Part shown: piece after piece, positions 50,631 to 61,785 of the stretch
Position numbering within the stretch: the first letter of the stretch is position 1
Layout: each line of letters opens with the position of its first letter
Translations under genes and position numbers: made by a program
Assembly: GCA_029783825.1 (NCBI GenBank)
Contig: JAREIK010002044.1
Location: forward strand, 49,046 to 113,045
DNA length: 64,000 nucleotides
Direction of reading: 5' to 3'
From: Sapria himalayana
Lineage: Eukaryota > Streptophyta > Magnoliopsida > Malpighiales > Rafflesiaceae
The notes under the pieces: model-generated
Told to the model about the DNA's origin: nothing
The model's input: only the letters and a program-made list of their open reading frames with translations
Databases searched by the model: none

Positions 50631-53600
50631 TGTCTATCTTTCTATCTATCTATTTATTTATCAGTCTATCTGTCGATCTATCTGTCTATCTATCTATCTT
50701 TCTTTCTTTCTATCTATCTCTCTTTTTATCTTTATATCTATCTTTCTGTCTATCATGTCTATCTATCGATTTGTCTATTTGTTTATCTGTATATCTATCT
50801 ATATTTCTCTCTATCAATTTGTCTATCTTTCTATCTTTCGATCAATCTATTAGTTTTTAAATAAATCTATCAATTTTAAATCTATCAATCTATCAATCTA
50901 TATTTATATTTATCTCTCTATATTTCTATCTATCTATCTATTTATATATCTATCTAACTATCTATCTATTTATCTTTCAATTAATCTATCTATCAATCTA
51001 TTTATCTGTATATCTATCTATCTATATATTTTTATATCTGTCTATCTATCTATTTATCTATCTGCCTATTTGTCTATCTATTTATATGTCTATCTGTCTA
51101 TCTGTCTATTTTTTTTATATGTATATCATAGTAATTGTCTATTTTCTATGTTTCTATCTATGTTTCTTCATATCTATAAATATGTCAAAAAGTCCATATG
51201 TCTATGTCTCTATCTATCAATCTATCAATCTGTCTATCAATCTATCTGTCTATCTGTATATTTGACTAATTGTCTATTTATCTATCTTTATATATGTCTT
51301 TCTGCCATATATAAATCTGTCAATAAGTCTATATGTCTATGTGTCTATCTTAAAATAATCAATCTGTCTAACTATCTATGAGCTTATCTTTCTATCTATA
51401 TATCTTTCTATATGTCTATCTGTCTATTTGTCTTTTTGTCTATCTGACTGTATGTATATTTATTTATCTATCTGTCTATTTACCTATCTGTCTATCATTA
51501 TATTTGTTGATCTGTCTATTTGCCTATATGTCTATGTGTCTATGTTTCTATCTGTCTATTTATTTATTTGTCTATCTATATATCTGTCAATCTGTTTATC
51601 TAGCTATCTATATATGTATCTATTATATCTCTTCTATTTATTTATCAATCATTTTATCTGTGTATATCTATTTATTTGTCTATATGTCTATCTATCTTTC
51701 TCTCTCTCTCTCTCTCTCTTTGAATTTCTATCATTCGATTTGTCTATTGGTCTTTCAGTAAATCTATAAATTTTTCAATCTATCAATCCATCAATCTTTC
51801 AATCTATCTATCTATTTTTCTTTCTTTCTATATATTTTTATGTCTCTCTATCTATTTGTTTTTCTATCTATCTATCTATCTGTCTATTTGTATATCAATT
51901 TATATGTCTGTGTCTATTTATCTATCTGTTTATCTCTATATATGCCTCTTTGTCTATATATCTGTCTCTATGTGTCAATCTATCAATCTGTCTATTTATC
52001 TATCTGTCTATGTGTAAATATAACTATTTACCTATCTGTCTATCTTTATATCTATCTTTCTACCTAGATATAAATCTGTCAATATGTCTATGTCTATCTT
52101 TCTATCTATCAATCTATAAATCTATCTAATTCTTTATGTGCTTATCTTTCAATCTATCTATCTCTCTATATGTTATATGTCTATCTATTTATTTATCTAT
52201 CTATATGTCTATCTTTCTATATGTATATCAATCTATCTATCTGTCTATTTTCCTATCTGGCTATTTGTATATCTCTCGATTTATCGATTTTTCTATAAGT
52301 CTATGTATCTATATGTCTATCTATCTATTTATTTATCTGTCTATCTATTTATCTGACTATATGTCTATCTGTCAATCTGTCTATCTATCTTTTTATCGGA
52401 CTATCTATTTATCTCTCTATCTATCTATCTATCTATCTTTCTGTCTATCTTTCTATCTATCTATCAGTCAATTAGTCTATCTGTCTATCTATCTATCTTT
52501 CTCTTTTTATATCTTTCTATCCATCTATCTTTTGATTTGTCTATCTTTCTTTCTGTAAATCTGTCAATTTGTCAATCTATCAATAAGTCAATATATCAAT
52601 CTATCTATATGTTTATCCCTCTATATATATCTCTCTCTATCTATCTGTCTATATGTCTATCTGTTTATTTATCTATCTATTTATCTATATATCTATCTAT
52701 CTGTTTATTTGTTTATCAGTCTATCTACCTATCTGCATATCTATGTATCTGTTATTTTATTTATATATCTATAAATCTATCTATCTATCTAGCTTTCTAT
52801 TTGTTTTTGTGTCTATCTGCCTATCTGTCTATCTATCTATCTATATATCTATTTTTCTATTTATCTTTTTGTCTATCTGCCTATCTGTCTTTCTGTATAT
52901 TTTCTTATCTGCTTATTTGTCTCTCTATCTATCTATTAGTCTATTTATATATCTATCTATATGTTTATCTAACTATCCATCTGTCTATCTATCTGTCTAT
53001 CTCTATCTCTATCTATCTATCTATATATCTTTATATTTATCTATCTATCTATCTATCTATCTGGCTATCTGTCTATATTTTTTTCTATCTATCTGTCAAG
53101 CTATCTATCTATCTATCTTTCTTTCTTTATATTTGGCTATCTATCTATCAATCTATCTATTTGTCTATCTGTCTCTCTATCTAAATATCTCTGTATCTAT
53201 GTTTCTTTGTGTATGTCTGTCTATCTATTTATCTGTCTGTCTATCTATCTGTCTATCTGATTCTATATATGTGTTTAGATATATATATATATATATATAT
53301 ATTTCTATATGTTTATCTTTCTATTTGTATATCTGTCTATCTGTCTTTTTGTCTATCTATCTGTCTATCTATCTATTTGTCTATGTGTGTGTGTGTCTAT
53401 CTTTCTTTCTATCTATCGATCTATCTGTCTAACTATATATCAATCTATCTATCCATCCATCTATCAATCAATCTATTTATATATCTAACTATATGTCTAT
53501 ATCTATCAATTTATCTTTCTACCCGTCTATCAGTTTATTTGTCTATCTATCTTTCTATTTATTTGTCTACCTATCTATCTATCTATGTGTACATTTATCT

Positions 53601-54584
53601 ATCGTTATGCTTATGTGTATATCTATCTATCATTCTATCTGCCTATCGACCTATATGAAGGTATTCTTATCTACCTAATTTTCTATTTATCTATCTGTCT
53701 ATTTATAAATCTATCTATATGCCGATCTATCTATATATGTATATGTCTATATGCCTATCGGTATAAATTTATATCTTACTATCTATCTATCTATCTGTCT
53801 GTCTGTCTATATGTCTATATGTCTTTCTATCTATCTCTCTATCTTTCTATTTATCTTAATGTTTATTTATCTTTCCGGATATCTATCTATCTTTCTTTCT
53901 ATCTATATGTCAACCTATCTATCTATACATCTATTTATCTATCTTTTTGTCTATCTGTCTATTTGTCTATCTATCTATATTTCTATATGTCTATCTATAT
54001 ATCATTTTATATTTATGTGTCTCTGTGCCTATGTGTCTATCTGTACATCTACCTATCTATCTATTTATGTATCTATCTAGCTATTTATTTGTCTTTGACT
54101 ATCTATCTAGCTAGATATGTATTTTTCTTTCTTTCTATGTGTCTAATTGTCTATTTATCTATCTGTCTATCTCTCTATCTCTTTATCTTTCTATCTGTTT
54201 GTCTCTCTGTCTGTCTTTCTATCTATCTGTCAATCAATCAATCAGTCTATCTATCTATCTATCAATCTGTCTATATATCTATCTGTCTATCTATCTGTCT
54301 GTCTGTTTATATGTATATCTATATATCTGCATATTTCCCTATCTGTCTATCTATCTATTTGTCTATATATTTATCTTCCTATCTGTCTAACTATCTATCT
54401 GTCTATCTATCTATCTTTCTTTCTATCTATCTATCTATCTATCTACCTATTTATCTATCTTGTATCTATCTATCTGTCTATCTATTTTCTATCTATCTAT
54501 CTATCTATATATCTATCTATCTATCTATCAATGTTTATATCTATCTGTCTATCTGTCTGTATATCTATATATCTATATGTCTAT

Positions 54585-54736
54585 TGGTCTATCTGTCAAT
54601 TTGCCAATCTACAAAGCTCAAGCTGTCCACAAATTCAGAAGTGTTCAGCTATCTATTGGTCTATCTGTCTATTTGACAATCTACAATAGACATATATGTC
54701 TATGTGTCTATTGGTATATTGGTCTATATATCTATC
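54585..54736 (+). repeat. Rearranged junction between array and LINE fragment
   Basis: The array words TCTATTGGTCTATCTGTC and TTTG-CAATCTACAA occur twice, flanking a piece that reads CTGTCCACAAATTCAGAAGT then GTTCAGCT. The same 26 bases occur at 54745-54775 in permuted order (TTCAGAAGTGTTCAGCTG then TCCACAAA). A head-to-tail copy of that LINE segment has therefore been placed upstream of the main fragment. Confidence 0.75.
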
Positions 54737-54900
54737 CAGATGAAAATTCAGAAGTGTTCAGCTGTCCACAAATAGGGAGGGAAGAAGAAATAGAGGAGGA
54801 TGTTTTGGAAAAAATAAAAGATGATTTAGAAATGTACGAAGAGGATTGGGAAAAACTTACAAGAGCTTAAGCAATGGAAGCCATCAAAAGAATGGCTACG
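54737..54900 (+). pseudogene. LINE ORF1 C-terminal piece
   Basis: It reads DENSEVFSCPQIGREEE and YEEDWEKLTRA, then a TAA stop followed by AMEAIKRMAT. It matches the acidic tail of the full-length LINE at 41237-41028. The upstream part of ORF1 is replaced by array sequence. Confidence 0.8.
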
Positions 54901-55042
54901 CACCTTGGACAACAAGAAAAATATATTCAAATAATGCACGATGCCCCAAATATATACAAGTTGCCAAGGAACAAGAAGAAGCATTTGAATAGGACAAATG
55001 AGTCTAAATGCACAACAAGAGCATAAGCAAAATCTAACTTAA

Positions 55043-55768
55043 ATGGATAGATATCTTTATTGGAACATTAGGGGGGTGGCAAAAAATCCCTCGTTAAATA
55101 GACTAAAACGTTTAATAAAAATTCATAGAATATCTCTGCTAATTATAGCGGACCCTATGATTCAGAAGGACCAATTGAGTAAATATAGCAAACTACTAGG
55201 GTTTAACAATGCATTTGTTAATTCAAACGGTAAGCTCTGTATTATGTGGCACACTTACATGAATATTATAATAATTAAAGACACAAAACAAGTAGTTCAC
55301 TTTAAATCTAAAATAAATGCATAGGTTATGATTTCGACTATGTATGCTAAAAATAATAATAAAGATAGGTTAGAATTATGGAAGGAAATGCGTGACATAG
55401 CGAAGAAAGACACCCCATGGATCATAGGTGGGGACTTTAATGTAATTAGAAGTGTGAAAAATAAGAAAGGTGGTAAAATCCCAGACAAAGTAGCCATGCC
55501 ACAATTTAATGACACTATCACCAGTGCAAATCTGATAAAAGTGAATTTTATAGGATCAAGCTATACCTGGTGTAATAACTGGTAGAAAAGATGGGCAATC
55601 TGGGCAAGGTTAGATAGGGTTTTGTGTAATGCGAAGTGGGTAGCCTCTTAGGGGGTCGCAGGGCTCAGACATTTAAACATAACTTGCCCTGACCATAGTC
55701 CATTGCTCATTTCCATCAATAAAAGTCAGTATATTACGAGCAATTTTAAATTTCAAAATATGTGGGTT
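55043..55768 (+). pseudogene. LINE ORF2 endonuclease domain
   Basis: One frame reads through the whole domain: MDRYLYWNIRGVAKNPS, LLIIADPMI, STMYAKNNNKDRLELWKEM, WIIGGDFNVIRS, FIGSSYTWCNNW, ARLDRVLCNAKW and CPDHSPLL. Three stops interrupt it, and all three are TAG (near 55322, 55583 and 55648). The residue that is Glu in the other copy (IAEP) is Asp here (IADP), and the usual Ser before the catalytic Asp-His pair is Pro. The domain would nick target DNA. This copy is dead because of the stops and the missing RT. Confidence 0.9.
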
Positions 55769-58122
55769 ATCTGTCGATTTGTCCATCTATCTATCTCTTT
55801 ATCTCTCTATCTATCTATTTATCTATCTTCCCATCAATCTATATGTCTATTTTTCTATCAGTCGAACTATTTATCTGTCTACCTATCTACCTCTCTATCT
55901 ATCTATATTTATATCTGTCTATCTATCTATCAGTCTATTGGTCTTTTTGTCTATCTGTATATTTGTATATGTGTCTATCTATCTATCTTTCTATCTATTT
56001 GACTATCTATCTATGTGTCCATTTATATATCTATATGTCTATCAATCTATCTACCTATATACCTATCTACATATTTGCTTATCTTCCTATCTATCTATCT
56101 CTCTATTTGTCTGTTTATAAATCTTTCTATAAGTCAATCTATCTATATATGTATATATCTATTTTTTAACTATCTATATATCTATAGGTGTATCTGTATA
56201 TCTGTTTATCTATTTATCGATATATCTATCTATCTCTCTATTTATCTATATGTTTATCTTGCTATCTGGCTATATGTCTATCTTTATATCTATCTATCTG
56301 TCCATATATATATATCTTTCTATCTCTCTATCTGTATATATGTCTATCAAGCTATATTCCTATCTTTCTATCTATCTATTCTCTATCTATTTATCGATCA
56401 ATATATCTAAATATCAATCTGCATATCTATCAATCTTTATATCTGCCTATCTGTCTATTCTATATCTATCTGTCTATCTATTTTTTTTCTATATGTCTAT
56501 CTATCTATCTATCTATATATTTGTATATCTGTTTATTTGTCAATTTGACTATATGTCTATCTGTCTATCTATCTATCTGTCTGTCTTATCTTTGTCTATC
56601 TTTCTATCTGTCTATCTATCAATCATTCTGTCTATCTATCTATCTATCTAAATAACTAATTGTCTGTCTGTCTATCTTTCTTTTCGTATATCTGTCTATC
56701 TATCTAACTATCTATCTATCTGTATGTCTATCTGTCTATCTGTATATCTATCTCTGTCTCTGTCTAACAATCTAAATATACAACTATCTAACTATCTATA
56801 TATTTGTCTATCTTTCTGCTTATCTATCTATCCAACTAACTAACTATATAATTATCTTTCAGTCTATCTGTGTATCAATTTATCTGTCTAATTGTCTATC
56901 TATCTATTTATCTATCTTTCTACTAACCTATTTATCTAAATATCTACCTATTGTCAAAGTGTGTATCTGGTTATCTATTCATCTTTCTTTATATATATCT
57001 ATCTATCTATATAACTATATATATTTGTATATATATCTATCAATTTAACTGTATATCTATATATCTGTTTACTTGTCTATCTATCTATTTGTCGATGTAA
57101 CTATCTATCTATATATCTAGCTATTTGACTATGTATCAATAAATCTATCTATATGTCTATATGTCTTTCATTCTATTTGGCTATCTGTCTATTTATCTAT
57201 TTGTCTATCCATCCATATATATATCTAACTATATATCTAATTTTTCTACTTATCTACCTATTTGCTTATTTAACTATCTATAAATTTGTCTATCTATCTA
57301 TAGGACTATCTATTTTTCTATCTATCTCTTTATATATCTATATATCTATCTATCTATCTCCGTGTCCATCAATTTATATGTATATCTATATATCTAGCTA
57401 TGTATCTATATATCTATCTATTTTCTATCTATTTGTCTATGAGTTTATTAATCTATCTATCTATCTATTATTTTATCTATCTGTCGATCTATCTATCTGT
57501 CTGCCTATCTTTCCATATGCCAATCTACCTATCTATCTATAATTCTATCTATTTGTCTATCTATCTACCTATCTACATATTTGTCTATAAATATATCTTT
57601 ATATCTTTCTATCTTTTTCTACATCTTTCTATTTGTCTATCTAGCTTTATGTATATCAGTCTATATGTATATTGATCTATGAATATATCTATTCATCTCT
57701 CTAGTTATAGATAAATTTATCTATCAATATGTATAAATATATATTTATCTATATGTCTATAGGTCTATTTGTTTATCTATTAATCTAAGTATTTCTCTAT
57801 TAGTCTATCATTCAATATCTTAATCTATCTATATGTCCATAACATTTTATGTCTATCTATCTGTCTGTCTATCTATCTATCTATATATGTATCTATCTAT
57901 CTATCTATAAATCAATTTGTATATTTGTTTATCTGTCTTAGTGTTTATTTATCTATCTATCTATCTAACTATATCTCTATTTGTGTATCTATCTATTTTT
58001 CTATCTTTCTATCTCTATCTATATATTATTTATTAATGTCTCAATCTATCAATCTATCTATTTGTCTATATATATATATATATATATATATCTATCTATC
58101 TATTTGGTTATCAACTTTCTTG

Positions 58123-58154
<32 letters not shown>

Positions 58155-58558
58155 ATCTATATGTATATCTATCTATCTATCTATATATCTACCTATGTGC
58201 CTATCTGTCTATCTATTTATTTTTGTATTTATCTTTCTATCTATTTAACTATCTATCTATCTATTTGACTATTTATCAGTCAATAAATCAATCTATCATA
58301 TGTCTATTTGTCTATCTATCTATCTATTTGTAATTTTGTTTAATTATATATTTTTCTATTTATCTTTCTCCCTATTGTCTTATCTATCGATCTACTAACC
58401 TATATATTTATTTGTCTATCTATCCATTTGTCTATTTGTTTATCTATCTAACTTTTTATATATCATGTCATTTTTTTCATGTGTCGATCAATCAATCTAT
58501 CTATTTAGTTGTCTATCATTCGATTTGTCTATTTTCTATTTTTCTATCAGCATATCTT

Positions 58559-58560
<2 letters not shown>

Positions 58561-58613
<53 letters not shown>
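58561..58613. repeat. (TA)n microsatellite
   Basis: About 26 uninterrupted TA dinucleotides inside the TCTA array. Confidence 0.9.
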
Positions 58614-58616
<3 letters not shown>

Positions 58617-58839
58617 TTTCTATTTATCTTTGTATCTATTAGGCTATCTAACTTTCTCTCTATATGTCTTTCTATCTATCTATCTACATATCTATTTATC
58701 TATCTATCTATATATGTGTCTCTATGTCAATCTGTATATCTTGCTATATGTCTATCTATCTATTTATAAATCTTTCTATCTATATGTCTATGCTTATATG
58801 TATTTATCTTTCTATTTGTTGATAACTTTATCTATCAAT

Positions 58840-58876
<37 letters not shown>
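58840..58876. repeat. (AC)n-(TA)n compound microsatellite
   Basis: About 12 AC units followed by about 6 TA units, 40 bases before the CACTA terminus. Confidence 0.9.
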
Positions 58877-58877
<1 letters not shown>

Positions 58878-58912
58878 TTATCTATCTATCTATCCATATG
58901 TCTATATGTTTA

Positions 58913-59400
58913 CACTACAAAAAAATCTCAAATAACTATGTAAAATTCCCTAGCTAAATGGGGTGTTTCCGTCACTAAAGTGGATATAACAATGAATTAA
59001 CAATGGGATTTTTCTCAATCTAAAGTGCTTGTCTCAAGAATTAATTAGTAAATATATTCCCTAGCAAAATTAGCGAGTGAAAATTCCCTCGCTAAATTAG
59101 CGAGGGAATATTCCGTAGTTAAATTAGCGAGGGAAAAAATCTCAAGCTATTTTAATTCCATAATTATTTTCACATTTTTAATTTTTTACATTAAATTTAA
59201 TTACATAATTTCAAATTTTTATATTAAATTTAATAAAAACTTAAACTATAAACCATTAATTATAATTAACAAAAAATAAAATCAGTTAAAAAAATATTTT
59301 GATACAATATGTTACAAAGTTAAAACAGAAACATAACAAAACTTGATTACATCTTATTCTTCATCAATGTATCTAATGATAGTACATAAAGTATAATCTG
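58913..59400 (+). repeat. CACTA left subterminal region, copy 3
   Basis: It shares with copies 1 and 2 the terminus, the alternating TAGCGA/CGCTAAA motifs, the AT-rich stretch with AACTTA/TTTTAATAAC-type words, and the landmark TCATCAATGTATCTAATGAT followed by ATAAAGTATAATC. It is shorter than copies 1 and 2, and the kinesin fragment begins where the copies diverge. Confidence 0.85.
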
Positions 59401-59434
59401 TCCGTGAAATTGATGTTGCTTTCTCTCCCCCAAC

Positions 59435-59613
59435 TCCTCAAGATCTGCATACTGTTCTAGCACTCGAGCATGTCCCTCCATGGCCATCTACATTGCTTCC
59501 TTTAGTTCTATCCTACATTTCCTCTCTACCTCTAACTTCTTCTTCCTTTTATCTGCCAATGCCCTTTTTGTATCTAGCTGCTCTTCCAACAACACTTTTT
59601 TTAACCTTGCGAT
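59435..59613 (-). pseudogene. KIN12: Kinesin-12 (phragmoplast-type) coiled-coil fragment
   Basis: The minus strand reads IARLKKVLLEEQL, then KLEVERKCRIELKEAM, a TAG stop, then MAMEGHARVLEQYADLEE. The block around MAMEGHAR-LEQYADLEE is characteristic of the stalk of plant kinesin-12 proteins, which organise the phragmoplast at cell division. The stop replaces the Gln expected between AM and MAM, a single C-to-T change. The motor domain is absent. After ADLEE the similarity ends at LGERKQHQFHG, at the border with the CACTA subterminal region, so the breakpoint of the captured piece is here. The family match is from memory of the conserved block and is strong for such a short piece. Confidence 0.8.
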
Positions 59614-59760
59614 CTATTGCATGTATGTATACTTGTGAATGTAAGTATGTGCATGTGTGTCTGTGTAAACACACACACATGTACTTTCATCCAAATACAC
59701 ATACCATCAAAGACAATAGAAGAAATAATCAAGTGCTTAAAAAACACACATATAGGTCTC

Positions 59761-60347
59761 TCAGGCATGGTCAGCATCTGCCAGTTCTTTGTCCTCAGGT
59801 ACTCCATGCAAATAAAAAAAATTGATACAACTGCATATGGAGTATAACATACTACATTTACAAACCAAAAAAGAACACAATACAATGCCGCTGATAAATA
59901 GATTGACTAGCACATGCAACACAAACTGCCAATTGCTAGAAATTTCACACAATGTGATAATCATGAGCTTATTTTTAAATTATCAAATCAAGATTTTTCT
60001 AAGATTTTTTGTGAATTGCCCATCAACATATTCTTCTTTGTTGCCAAGCTTCATGCATCAGTCCATGGTTAATTATAAGAAAGTTACAAGTGCCAAACAA
60101 AAGGGAAATAGAAGTTGAAATGATAACAGACTGCATGGTATTGAATTTTTGCACACTTATACGTTCATAGGAATCCACTGAAGCAAAGAAACTTGAAAGA
60201 AACCAAAAAAAATTAGAAAAAAAATGCAATGCACGAGAAAAGAACACAATGTAGCTCACCTTTGTATTATATTCCCCACTTGAGTTTTACAAAGACCATC
60301 TTTATAGTCAAGTTGTTAAGAAAAGGCTTGGGATCAACAGAGATGGT
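59761..60347 (-). pseudogene. SmF: Small nuclear ribonucleoprotein F (SmF) pseudogene with introns
   Basis: Four exon-like blocks read nearly the entire Sm core protein. Block 1 (60347-60260) begins after an ATTGCAG acceptor: ISVDPKPFLNNLTIKM then FVKLKWGI, a stop and YK, ending at a GTGAGC donor. Block 2 (60191 to about 60163) reads FFASVDSY. Block 3 (about 60054-59988) reads KLGNKEEYVDGQFTKNLRKI. Block 4 (about 59833-59761), after a GCAG acceptor, reads YLHGVPEDKELADADHA and then a stop where the natural end is expected. SmF is one of seven proteins forming the ring around spliceosomal snRNAs. A stop replaces Glu in block 1, and several conserved Gly/Arg residues are changed. Retained introns show DNA-level duplication rather than retrocopying. 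Intergenic spacing to the kinesin fragment is only 150 bp. Confidence 0.9.
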
Positions 60348-60920
60348 CTGCAATATTCATTAATAAAAAAACTAATGAACGATACTATCATGCACGTATG
60401 CATCAGATATTTCTCTACGTTTACTTAAAAATTCATAAGCATGTATATATACAATATACATGCATACAGCAAGAATATACTATAACTATATGTGTCCAAT
60501 CACATACACGCACACACACACACACATGCACACACTATTTTCCTATCTTCTCATATTTTTTTGTCTTGTCCATATATTACACCTTTCTAGTTCAACTGAA
60601 TCATTGATACATGGAAATGGTCATTACCAAAAATCACACAACCTAAAATAGATATAATATACTTGATGAATAACCTCGTACAAACAATGCCCTTATATAC
60701 CATGTTATTTTTATTATGGAAACTCTTAGGATGAATAACCTCGATATCACTCTCGAAGTGTACTTGTGTGTGCCAGGCATGCCTCAATGTGTATGATATG
60801 CTAATTCTTCCTCAAAAAAGCTATCAATAGAACAATGTATCAATTGATAAAGTAGAGAACATGGCACCCAACAAAACATAAGCAATATCACAAACATCAT
60901 GCTCATCAATAAGATAGTTA
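60348..60920. other. No gene seen
   Basis: AT-rich sequence with an (AC)n run near 60510. The duplicated phrase GATGAATAACCTCG occurs at 60664 and 60730. It may be the upstream part of the captured SmF locus. Confidence 0.5.
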
Positions 60921-60924
60921 TATA

Positions 60925-61120
60925 TAGTATATATGTACATATAATACTATAGTGTATATGTATATATACTAAGTATATATGTACATATAATACTATAGTG
61001 TATATGTATATATACTAAGTATATATGTACATATATACTATAGTGTATATGTACATATATACTATAGTATATATGTACATATATATTGCAGTATATGTAC
61101 ATATACACTATAGTATATAT
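60925..61120. repeat. AT-rich tandem repeat, period about 46 bp
   Basis: ACTATAGTGTATATGTATAT then ACTAAGTATATATGTACAT occurs about 2.5 times and decays into shorter ACTATAGTATATATGTACAT units of about 22-24 bp. Related TACATATA/TACTTAGTA words lie near 18850-18960 in the first CACTA region. Confidence 0.8.
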
Positions 61121-61785
61121 GGATGTCTTATAGATATAGAATAGCAGGTATAGATATAGATATAGAATAGCAGGTTAAGTATTATCCCATTTATACTTCA
61201 CAAAGAAGGCACAAAACATCACTATCAACATTAATAAGAAATACAAATCTTATTTAAATTTACAAAAATATATCTAAAATCTCTTAGAGGAAAACTTGGA
61301 AGACAAGCAATGAGCCAGGGTTGCCGCATCAATGTTGGCACCCTACCTCCCTGCAACCAGAATTCTTTCCCGGTCCCAAGGTCTATAAGGGGGTTGCTCT
61401 GCCCCGCCACCCTCCACAGCACCATGCTCTCGTGTGGCTTTTTTAGAACATTTCTTCCCCTCTCTATGTGCTTGCACCAGTGATTTTAATTACTTAGCTT
61501 TATTGTATTAGTCCATCAACCCTGTAGCTTCTTTTGTCATATGGTTCCTCTTTTAGTTAGAAGCAAGGATAGTCACTTTGTTGTATGTGTCAACATAACT
61601 ATAGAACAATTTAATATGCACTTCATAAAAATAATTTGCACTATATAAAAACAATATGCACTCCATGAAAATAATTCATATTCAAAGAAAACAAGAGGAA
61701 CAAAACTTTAAAAATTAGATGTTTTGTCTTCCAAATATTAAAAAAAAAACAAATGGCTGCAAAATTTGTAAACTTCATATAGCAA
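61121..61785. other. Unrecognised sequence with a GC-richer block
   Basis: The stretch at about 61300-61440 is notably GC-richer than its flanks. On the minus strand it reads VLWRVAGQSNPLIDLGTGKE then FWLQGGRVPTLMRQPW with no stop, but I recognise no family. The rest is AT-rich and empty. It may be another captured piece or an older repeat. Confidence 0.4.

Larger units (their letters stand above)
42604..54735 (+). repeat. TCTA/TGTC microsatellite array
   Basis: This is the same array that was split by the LINE, still in TCTA polarity. It carries a higher-order duplication with a period of about 3.1 kb and many local duplications. Open frames on the + strand are compositional. Confidence 0.95.
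54737..55770 (+). mobile_element. Internal fragment of a related LINE, + orientation
   Basis: It covers the ORF1 C-terminal acidic segment, the short inter-ORF region and the ORF2 endonuclease, and stops inside the segment FKFQNMW that precedes the RT. There is no poly(A) tail, no RT and no 5' leader. Both edges pass straight into TCTA words. It is clearly related to the full-length LINE but is not a direct duplicate of it, because many residues differ. It is oriented opposite to the full-length copy. Confidence 0.9.
55771..58912 (+). repeat. TCTA/TGTC microsatellite array
   Basis: The array resumes after the LINE fragment and ends at the CACTA left terminus at 58913. It contains several (TA)n runs, the longest at 58561-58613, and an (AC)n-(TA)n run at 58840-58876. 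Confidence 0.95.

Noticed and set aside
64..58935. Dozens of long open frames rich in Ser, Ile, Tyr and Leu in the arrays
   Set aside because: TCTA repeats read as the same four residues in all three frames and cannot form a stop on that strand. The frames follow array polarity (+ in TCTA blocks, - in the inverted block), so they are composition artefacts rather than genes.
59601..60120. Plus-strand frames across the SmF region
   Set aside because: They are antisense to the SmF exons recognised on the minus strand.
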